Origin: Hydractinia symbiolongicarpus
Lineage: Eukaryota > Cnidaria > Hydrozoa > Anthoathecata > Hydractiniidae
DNA length: 64,000 bases
Assembly: GCF_029227915.1 (NCBI RefSeq)
Contig: NC_079882.1
Span: 13,166,501-13,230,500, forward strand
Direction: 5' to 3'
Within the stretch, counting starts at the first letter, position 1. Each line of letters opens with the position of its first letter. The notes below the pieces were generated by a model. That model searched no databases, had not been told where the DNA came from, and was given only the letters and a program-made list of their open reading frames with translations. Positions 54,688 to 64,000 of the stretch are shown here, piece after piece. The translations under genes were made by a program, and so were the position numbers.

Positions 54688-55006
54688 GTTAAAACTTAAC
54701 TTATCTTCCATATTTAAAAAGGATGTTGTTACAGGTCGGCCAGGTTGAAAAAAGTTCAGCCCAGGCCGAGATCATGCTCAAATCTCCATGTAATAGCAAA
54801 ACATTTTTTACCCCGGCCCTGGGTTAAAATTCCATGCCTAATTGAAATTCTCCATGTAATCAACCCTCTACCATTTTTCTACTTTTTAGCGAGAAATACT
54901 AACCCAAGCTGCAGCTTAATCAAATTCAGGCTGGTAAATATAACACAATTTTGGGTAGGGTAAAAAAGCACTGAATATTAACTGAATATAAACCTTAATA
55001 AAACAG

Positions 55007-55326
55007 CATATAAAAACAGTTAATAGCTAACTAGCGAGAGATTCCGCTTTCTCACGACGTTTGCAGACGAAATCTTAAAATTGATTCATATAAAAACAGT
55101 TAATAGCTAACTAGCGAGGGATTCCGTTTTCTCACGACGTTTGCAGACGAAATCTTAAAATTGATTCATATAAAAACAGTTAATAGCTAACTAGCGAGGG
55201 ATTCCGTTTTCTCACGACGTTTGCAGACGAAATCTTAAAATTGATTCATATAAAAACAGTTAATAGCTAACTAGCGAGGGATTCCGTTTTCTCACGACGT
55301 TTGCAGACGAAAACTTAAAATTGATT
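55007..55326. repeat. Tandem repeat, four copies of exactly 80 bp
   Basis: Units start at 55007, 55087, 55167 and 55247. Each contains ACAGTTAATAGCTAACTAGC and CTCACGACGTTTGCAGACGA. Copies 2-4 share GGGATTCCGTTTT where copy 1 has GAGATTCCGCTTT, so copy 1 is the outlier. Confidence 0.95.
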
Positions 55327-55580
55327 TAAGATTTACGCAGAGTTAAAAATGTGGTGATAAAAAATCAAATATATTCAAAATAAGAAGAGAAGACAAAAAG
55401 GTGAAAAAATCCAACAGGACACAAAATGAGAATGCAATATGACAACTTTGGAAGACTATACTGAATTTTCAATAAATAAATGTCTTTATACAAATCTTTT
55501 TACTTACATCCTCCCAGCTAATAAAAAACAAATTAATTACCCATAGTTACGTGCTGTTATCACAAAAAGTAAAAATAAGT

Positions 55581-58500
55581 CTACCTACTTCTTTTTCTCC
55601 TCAAATAATTCAAGATTTTCTCCTTCATTGAGTTTTTTTTCCATACTCCTTTACCACGTGCATCAGCGATTACTTCCAATTTAACTAGATTGCAAAGAAA
55701 TGCTTGACTTGATACATTCAATTTTTCAGTAGTGTGTAGTTCTGATACCACAGCAACCCCATTTTTTACCACTTCTTCATTAACACATTTTCTCATAAAA
55801 ATGCCCTATAAACAGCCCAAAATAAAGAGCATAAACACCTTTGCACCCAAACAATAGAATAACATGAAAACGAGAGTAGTTATCAGCACATTTGCAAATG
55901 ATTATTGTATACATTTGATTGAGTACCCTGGGGTTAGAAACAATGCAAATGTTAATTATCATGGAAATTTAAGGCTTATGATAAGTTAGAAAATTTCATT
56001 TAAAATCCAATCAAAATATCAGAAAAAATATGGTTGATGTTGTAACAGCTTTTGTATAACTTTAAATAAAAATGATGTTAATGATGTAGATAATGTGAAA
56101 AATTATGTGTTCTATTGCCAAGAGAAAAAACTTCAAATATTAAGACATTTTTGCCCTACATTCAGTGGAGCACCCTTTCAAGCAAGCAATACACGATCCA
56201 ATTTGCATTAAAAGTAATTAGGAATTCTATTTTGTTAAATAAGATTTTTCGAAATCAACAAACTTGTGTAATTCAATTTTATTTTAAAGAGTGTGATTGG
56301 TTGCAAATTTTTGATACAATTTTGAAAAAACTGGTTGTTTCTTTCAACAAATCCAAAAACTTCAGAATCTACAGAATAAATTGTGTATCGCCAACTTAAG
56401 GCATATTTTCAAAAGATATTTAATTGCCCTTATCTGACTTATTTTAATCATGAGAATTTGTCTAAATGTTTTCCGTCCATGTATCTTTTTTAAAATTGAT
56501 ATGCAATCAAAAATAGTTATCAGCGTCTCCGAAAACACGTCATTCCAAGTTTAAGTATAGTCATACGAGTTGTATTTTATGCAAAACATAGGTTTCTAAA
56601 CAAAAATCACTTTTTTTAACCACTGACCTTGTTTAGCACTTATAGCTTATGTAATTTTATTTTCTCTGTGTTAACATTGTACAAGGTTTGGTTCTCATAG
56701 GTCAAGTGGTTGCCAAGATAATGAAACAAAGCTGATATCCGACTTAAATATAAGGCCATCAAATGTCCGTGCATGAATAGGGTTATACTGGTGAAGCTAA
56801 AACAATAATCCAGATCTTACAGATAAGCTTGTGCATTAATCTAAAAAAAAGTGAAAACTGATTGCGGATATCACCACAGTCAAACAATTTTACGGCTGAA
56901 AGGACTTTTTTACAAACTACACAGCCTTGATAGTTAACCTATTATTATCCAGTCATAAGTAAAACAGTTGAGCATGGCTGCAATACAGGTGTGTAAAAAC
57001 TTATCTACATTCAAACGTTTAAATTTAACACAGACTAAAAACATCTCTGCTGCTGGGTACTTCAACTTTAGCTAACATTATATGCTAGAGCTGAATAAAA
57101 CATAAAGCTGTGGCTAGCTAACTAGATAGTAGCCAGATATTTGGTTAAGGGCTATGATAGGCAGGCTAGCTGGCGCATAACTTCGATAAACTTATTTTGT
57201 ACTTATATGTAGCTGAAAGTATTAAAAAATGCTTGAAATGTGTGAATCTTATACGAATTTTCATTTACTTTAAACATTTGAAAGCTGATGCCAGACGGCT
57301 ATGCTTTACACGCTTAGTTCTTTCTTCATTACTAAAACAATGTAAATATGATTATGAGACTTTACATTTTGAATAAGGATGGAAATCAAAATTAAACTGC
57401 GAGATCTGTTCTGCCATACCATGACGTTAATATCTCATGCTTCTACTTTGACTATAATGCTCCCTTATCAGGCAGCAATTATATTTTTGGTAGTTAATAT
57501 TGGGATAATATCGCTAAAAAATGTTCAGCTTATACAAGTTTTTTATTATTATGAAGCTGTCATTGCTTTGGATTTGACATGAGTGTCTAGCTGGCTTAAT
57601 TCATACAAATGTGAAATTTTGAACCAATTTATTAAAATGGTGATGCTGTTTGGCATATATCCTGTCTCCAGTTATTGAGTGATCTTCTAAAAACATCGAC
57701 TTGGCTCAGTGATGTACTTTTCAAATAGTACCCGACCTAATTTTAATAGATAAATTACCCTTATATTTTTAAACAAAAAGAAAACGAAGGTAGTTTCAGA
57801 AAAAAGAGAACATTTTACTTTCCAAAGCCTTTACTTCACCAGGAAATATCTTCCATTTATGAATTAAAAAATTTTTAACATAGCAATTTTTCGTCAATTA
57901 AAAAATATTAACAGATTTTTCCTTGGCATCAGCTAAAAGGTCCTGCAACTTTAGTAAAAATTAGTATAACTGGTCATTAGCCAGAGAAAAAATCCATGGG
58001 TTTGCCCGTTATATATATATATACTCCAGTCCAGTAAAATTTAATCTTAGGTCATTCTCAATTATAATTTTAGTGAAACCAGGATTTTTCAGCATGTTTC
58101 ATGGTTTTGTTGTCTTTTATTACAAATACACTATAATACAAACACAAATATGTCCATTGATGCATTAATAGTGATAATTATTTGCTCCTCTAAGGTTACA
58201 TAAACTTTTTCCGTACTTTGCCATCGGGTTTTTCTGTTTACATGGACAAATATCCATCCCGTTTGACCGGGATCCCGGCTCACTTGCCCGGGATTTCGGT
58301 TGACCGAGTTTCCTGTTGTAACCGGGGCGAGATGAATATGCACATATAAACACGATTTCAATTTTCAGCGTTCTTCCACAAATATCTGAGATCTCGGTCA
58401 TGCGGGATATCTTGGTGGACTGAGTTTCCCCGGTCTCATTTAAAAAGGCCTTAAGTATCTACATTATATTATTGGCAAAATATGTGCGTAAGGAACTTCA

Positions 58501-61500
58501 TGTTTAATACATTTTCCCAGAAGTAGTTACTAAGTTTAATTAAAGACTCTCATTGACTTGACCAGTCATTTTAAACTCTTGGGAGAGTGACTGCTAGCGG
58601 TAAAATATTTTATTAAGCTCAGTAACCTGAAAATTGATATTTTTATATTGGTTTGATGAAATTCAGCCAAAAAGTTTTTTCAATATAATCATAGTGTCTA
58701 AGTTCCTGTTGAATCAAAAAAAAAGGTTAAGACTAACCGTCTTGACGTTCTTAAAATCTAGTAGTGGTCAGTCACAGCCTGGAAAAATTTGGAAACTGTG
58801 TGGAAGACGTTTTTGCTAATTTTGATGTTTTGCTAAATTATTGAGATATTATTCTTTTTAGATTCATGCAGTATGGAATTAGTCAATTTAGCTTAATCTT
58901 CTTCAGATTAATAAAACACCTTCGCCTCTCTGATAAGCCCACGTGCAGGACTGCTGCAGTAACTATCAAGTCTGTACCGTATCTACATACTCCAATAACA
59001 CCTTTGCATATAGCAACATAAGAATTAAAATTTTACATGCATGTTAGAACTTCAATTAAAAGTCGTAAAAGTGGTGATACTAAAACCTAATACTAATACT
59101 ACCCCAATTTTCATGATTTAAAAAAGCTTAAAAAATAAACCCCGCCTCTGTAACATTCTTGTCCCTCTAGTAAACCACCTTTATTTCTAATGTTGATTCG
59201 CTAATCCAGCAGCAGGAATAATAGAGTAAATATGGTATGCTATTTTTGAAAGATATATATTTATTATTTTTAAAACTTTATGTCCTTTAGAACGGCGAAG
59301 GCTTAGCAACTAAGGAGTGCATACGTTGAACTATGCTATGAAAAGTTTAAAGAATGCTACAATAACCACACAAATTGTTTTAACATGAAAAATTAAGAGA
59401 AGGTTCACCATGAATAATACTTGATACAAATGCTAATTAACAGTTGATAAAGACAGAAGTTGATGGTTAGCTAAATAATATCCCAGCTACACATGGAGCT
59501 AGCTAGATATACAAACTTGGTGTTTGTCCTACTTACATATCTATCTACCTGCAAGCTATTTTTTTATTAAAGAGCAGAGTGATATGGAGTGTCACTGGTC
59601 GTTGGTAAACTGTACATTACATTTTACTTTAAAATTTACTTGCAAGCAGTAAAATGATATTGTATTTACATTATTCAAAAACATAACAAGATGGGTAAGG
59701 TATACAAAAAGATAGCTACACACTTTTAAAATCAACGATGAATTGTATTTCTTGTCACTCCACCATCACCAATATCCTTTTTACAACTGCAATAATAATC
59801 TCATTTTCATGTTACCTATATTTTTATATGTGTATTTTGTGAAACAGAAACAGATATTAATAACGGGTTAACTACAAGATTATAAAACACTTTGTGTTTA
59901 TATGTTAGAACATATTGGTAAAAAAGTTATATTGAGTCATGAAAAGCAGCTCCCTGAGAAAATCGATTTTATTTTTTTAAAGTGCAATAAATCTTCCCTC
60001 TGGTACAGGCTGAAATTATTAAAAACAAAAATTGAAATAATACTTTATTACGGAAAAAAGATTTTTTTAAGGAGAAGTGATGAACTATTCGGGTGACAAA
60101 TATATCCCCTGAAAAATGATTTTCTTCTGACTAATTTATGGCCTGACTAATAATTTCCTAACAAATGCACTGATAGTGTGACAAAATTTGTGACAAAACG
60201 TTGATCCATTGACAAAGAAAGAACAATTTTTCATAGTAAATTAAAAAATTGAGAAATTGTGATCTTGCACTGGAGAAGATGTTTGTTAGGAAAAAGTAAC
60301 AAATTTGCAAGTGATGAAGGTTTTTCCCAGCATATTACACCTCAATAATATAAAACTCAATAATTTTGTTGCATTAACCACCATGCATTACTTCATACTA
60401 CTTTCTTACCCGAAGCTGCTTTTAAAAGTTGTATATACATATATAATTAATATTTTAGAAATTTGCGAAAATTAAATGTACTAATTGATAAAACGTGAAG
60501 TTTAAATAATAAAAAATAAGACAAATATTTTATCAAAATAAGAACATCTAAAAACTTACAAATAAAAATACGAAGTTTTTTGTAAGTAAAATATAACACT
60601 GTTAAGACAATAAAACCATTTATTTATTATAAAAAATTACAAACTCTCTAAGGACTGTAAAGAATGGGGTGAGCAGAATAGGCATTAAGCTGTAAAATTA
60701 AAATACCTACCTACCTAATAACAGTTTTTACTTATAAAAAGCTTCGTATTTCTATTTGCAAATGTTTTCAGATTTCCTTATTTTAAAAAAATTTAACATG
60801 GCAAAAAAAAAACAATTTTAAAGATAGACAAATATTGCACCTTTTTCTGGTATAGGACAGAGTACAGCAGATTACCCTCTCTCTTTAGTATTACAAAATG
60901 AACAGGTTTATGCAATAACTGCGTAGTAAGAAATGAAAGCCATCCATTTCTAGGATGTGTCCCAGCCAGTAAAATTTCCAGATGCTTTCCTGAAATAATA
61001 AACTATTTCATAAAACAGCTACTGTTAATTTCTCTCTCAACTTTCTTGGTTTAGCAAATAGATTATTCTATATTGATGTGAAATAGAATTTTAGAGGAGT
61101 TACTATTAAACGCAGACACACAGAAACACACAAAAAAAGTTCAAAAAAATTATTACAATGCTGTCTTAATAGTTTTTTTAGCAATACCAGAAGTTTTTGA
61201 ACTCTTGTTGGGAATGCATAAACAATGCACTCTCTCAACAGCTGTTTTTTTATATAACACAAAATACAGCAAAACCAGATTTACGTGTTTCCCTGCTCAG
61301 TAAGCTAGTGTACCAATCCCTATTTTTAATCACCTTTTTCATATGTAACTTACATTACTTTAAGAACAAAATATCTCTCTGTAACAACTGTTGTTTTATA
61401 ATCTTTATTTTTTCCCTTTTTGCACACTTCAGACTGGGCTGTTGTTTACCAATTTTATATGTTTTAAAAGAATTTCTTATTAATTTTTTGGATAACAAAA

Positions 61501-61863
61501 GCATACTCTCGCATTCAACACCTAAAAAGACAGGAGTGAGATCTTAGAATTTTTTAAAACCACTGACATGTTACTTAATCCATCCAAGTTATGTGTTGCT
61601 AAAAATGTTTTCCTTTTGTGTATATCTCCAAAATTTAATTGAAGTATTATAGCATAACATAATATATACATGCAAGTTTTGGACAAAATAAAATAAGAAT
61701 TTGTTACCTGACCTTTTTGTGTGAAAAATTTTGGCAAAAGAGTAGCCTGGTGCTGAATTTGTATTTTTCCAGATTCATGAATATTTTTTACAACTCCTCT
61801 TAACTGTCTTTGCTTGCTGATAAATTCAGATGGTATTTCAGCAGCATTGTTATAAATCTTGAA
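55581..61863 (-). CDS. C3orf33-like: C3orf33-like protein (SNase-like fold), three exons found, 5' end missing
   Basis: Exons on the minus strand: 61863-61713 (phase 0 in, ending phase 1), 60989-60841 (phase 1 to 0), and 55805-55581 with the stop. Splice ends are GT/AG (first donor a weaker GTCAGG), and phases agree. The translation matches the order of human C3orf33: AEIPSEFISKQRQLRG, GKIQIQHQ, then LEILLAGTHPRNGWLSFL, HFVILKRE and LYSVLYQKKGIF, and finally NEEVVKNGVA, LVKLEVIADARGKGVWKK. The last segment is the SNase-like end. An N-terminal membrane segment expected upstream was not located; its exon should lie at or beyond 61870. C3orf33 function is poorly defined. Gaps between these exons hold only AT-rich intron and repeats. 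Confidence 0.82.
57965..58440. repeat. Diverged repeats in a C3orf33-like intron, including a GC-rich patch
   Basis: 57970-58025 is a weak CCACGGG-type fragment (GGTCATTAGCCAG, ATCCATGGGTTTGCCCG) with a TA microsatellite. At 58255-58440, CCGGGATCCCGG, CCCGGGATTTCGGTTGACCG and GAGATCTCGGTCATGCGGGA repeat a CGGGATYTCGGT theme, a clear GC island in AT-rich DNA. Probably a transposon remnant. Confidence 0.45.
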
Positions 61864-64000
61864 CTAAATTAAAAATCAATTACATTTTCAACAACATTAC
61901 ACTTTCCATATTTTCAACATACAGCAAGTATTAAACTACGGTATGAGTAATTACTTAACAAACATTCCATGTGAGCAAGTATATAAAAAATACTCGCACT
62001 TTTTTGTAACCGTGCTCACACAAAACTCGCTGACATGCACAAATAGTGAACGTTATAATTAAACAAAAAACATTCCTTTATTTTCTACAAATGTTTCATT
62101 TTTCACACTACTTTAAGAAAAAGACACTTTCGAGAAAAGCTTTGGAATTAACTTATTTTTTACTGTAAATGTTTCTTCTAAAATATTCTTTGTTTTAGTA
62201 TTTTGATAAAACAGCACTAAACCCACCTGAAGAAAAATATAGCAAAAAAGATGAGTAATAGTAAAAAACAAGCTTGACAGTACAAGTAAAAGACACAGAG
62301 AAAAATGTTTGTAAGATACATCGCACCAGGTAAAAAATGATAGGTTAGGACAAAATGAATTTAAACTAAGGTTTTTTATTTAGACAGAGACAGTTGTTTC
62401 ATGTGGTAAGTGACAACGACTAATGACAAGCCACTACTAATTTTTTTGTCCAGCACCGAGCATTGATAACTCATACCTTAAAGAACAATTTAAAGCAGTG
62501 TTTAAAAAATTAAACAAAACAACTAAACAACAGGAGCATATGTATCAAAAAATAAACAAATAGGAAATTCATGGACAAGTCAAGGATGAAACTCTTGAAA
62601 ACATTGATTTAAGCAGATGTCAGGGCCCATAAAGTGCCCCCAGTTCTTGAAAAAGTCTGAGGTTTGTGTTTTGATTAATTATTCTCATAAAAAAGCATGC
62701 AATTTGAAAGCAAAGAGTGCATGGTGAATACAGACATCTGATCTAATGTTAATCACATTCCTGTGAAATCCCTGACTTTTTCTGATGAAACTATTTTTTT
62801 CTGGCGTTACCTGATAATTTCCGTTGTCAGATAATACATTTTTTCACCAGACACACAAACTTAAGTTTAGCCTCACTTAGCCAGAAAAGTCAAATTATAT
62901 GCCACCCAGATAAAAGCAAAAGAGCTTCTCTGGTTCAGTGTTACTTGTTGTTTTATTAATTATACACATTTTTTAAAAAAAATCTTGTCTTTTTTTCAAT
63001 TTCTTTTGGCATGAGGATTTTTCATAACAAACAAACTTTCGCTATGAAAAACTATTTTTAGCAGAACCACTAATCCCTAACCCTTGTAGGAAACTAGGAT
63101 TGTATTTTTCGTAGTAAAAACAAGGGAAGAAAACTAGCTTTAGATACATTAAATAGAAAGCAAATATGTCAAACTACAAAGTACAATATACACTATTTGA
63201 TTTGACATTATCTAGCTAGGAACTTGCATCCGTAATAAACTTTTTTTTTTAAAAAAAAGGAAGAATATGAAAGGGTAGGAGGTAGTCACAAGCAACATTT
63301 TTTACATCCAACACTAGTTTATTGTTTATATTTATCTTATTGAATGCACAATTCTCATTAAAATTTCACTCAAAAAAAACGACAGCTACAAACCACTGGT
63401 TTTATCTGGTAAAACAGGTTATCAGCTTTTGGGAAATACATGTCTCAAAGCATGGCTATGCGTAGGAAAGCAAATATCTTCGTTTTTCACCAACGCTTAA
63501 ATGACCTTAGTCACAGAGGTTCAAAAGACGTTTGTTTTTAAGGAACTTTAAAGCTCATACCACCATGACCATTATGGGTCGCTTTTGGCAGAAAATCTGA
63601 CAACGAATAATTGCACATGCGCACACTTTTTTCCCGTTAAATGACCCTGGCTTGGGGTTGAGCAGAACTGTCACACAAAGAGAGAAAATTTGACCTGTCC
63701 TAGATATTTCCACAAATGCATGGGCAATGGCAATAGAGATCTTACAAACGGAGGTTCCCTTTCTGAATTTTGCAGCACTCTTTATCATCACATATTTTGA
63801 CTGGACAGTATTGAACAATATAATTGTATGGCATCAATTTCATAACCCATTGCTCAATTTGGGGTGGAAAATGTTTGGTGGTTAATGAAAAAAACCACTG
63901 TAAATTTTAGACCACTCAAGTACATGCAAAAGCGTTCTTTGACAAATAAAATTGCAAGACTTAGGTGATTGGTGTTGTGAAAGAATAGCTCCAAGTTTGA
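61864..64000. other. Upstream side of the C3orf33-like gene; no further exon assigned
   Basis: I searched the minus strand for an exon encoding a membrane helix in phase with 61863 and found none I trust. A frame near 62225-62260 (VGLVLFYQN, after a TTTCTTCAG acceptor) is the best but weak candidate. An 87-codon minus frame (63818-63555) has no recognisable features. Confidence 0.4.

Noticed and set aside
61197-61547. 116-codon plus-strand frame in the C3orf33-like intron
   Set aside because: Low-complexity hydrophobic composition typical of AT-rich intron, no family resemblance.

Overview
This is an animal nuclear genome window, AT-rich, with small exons in long AT-rich introns and dense transposable elements. 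The mix fits a cnidarian, most likely a hydrozoan: a decayed Polinton/Maverick of the cnidarian type, Penelope-like, copia, LINE, hAT-like and P/THAP-like elements, an intronless achaete-scute bHLH gene, and a gene start that looks like a trans-splice acceptor. I cannot name the species from sequence alone.

Layout. (1) About 1-12.4 kb is a degraded Polinton. It has a retroviral-type integrase N-terminus at the left edge, a double-jelly-roll major capsid protein, a penton-like minor capsid protein, several conserved structural or membrane proteins, a SAP-like protein and a DUF4116-type repeat protein, arranged as divergent and convergent gene blocks. Its capsid gene is split by a LINE (1296-5761). 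That LINE is itself split by a 1.35 kb P/THAP-like deletion derivative (4045-5390) with 29-bp inverted repeats and a 7-bp target duplication. No polymerase, packaging ATPase or protease is visible. (2) 12.9-14.05 kb is a two-exon TMEM19 gene on the minus strand. (3) 14.5-24.2 kb is a retroelement nest: a LINE fragment with coiled-coil and CCCH-finger regions, a 3.2 kb copia element that looks identical between its two LTRs and has lost its reverse transcriptase, a LINE ORF1 remnant with an RNase H1-type hybrid-binding (viroplasmin) domain, two SINE copies, and a 668-bp MITE inside one SINE. (4) 24.55-36.36 kb is a 12-exon ERLIN (SPFH/prohibitin family) gene on the plus strand. Its first intron holds a very unusual array of 13 mini-hairpins. 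(5) 38.8-39.5 kb is a hAT-like non-autonomous element, and 39.7-40.2 kb is an achaete-scute-type bHLH gene (minus). (6) 41.67-44.80 kb is a 3.1 kb non-autonomous DNA transposon with inverted subterminal iterons. (7) 44.93-48.08 kb is an older, longer relative of the P/THAP-like element in region 1, with a transposase gene and a convergent C2H2 gene. (8) 50-55.3 kb holds CCACGGG-type repeats, Penelope-like fragments in inverted arrangement with a hammerhead-like core, and a 4 x 80 bp tandem repeat. (9) 55.58-61.86 kb is a C3orf33-like (SNase-fold) gene on the minus strand, with three exons found and the 5' end missing.

Four host genes (TMEM19, ERLIN, an ASCL-type bHLH, C3orf33-like) are supported. 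Three of them are spliced and were assembled here exon by exon from splice sites and reading-phase agreement. The most unusual signals are the intronic hairpin array with covarying arms, the start-codon motif AATAAATG or AATAAACATG shared by six Polinton genes, and the paired full-length and deleted copies of a two-gene P/THAP-like transposon.
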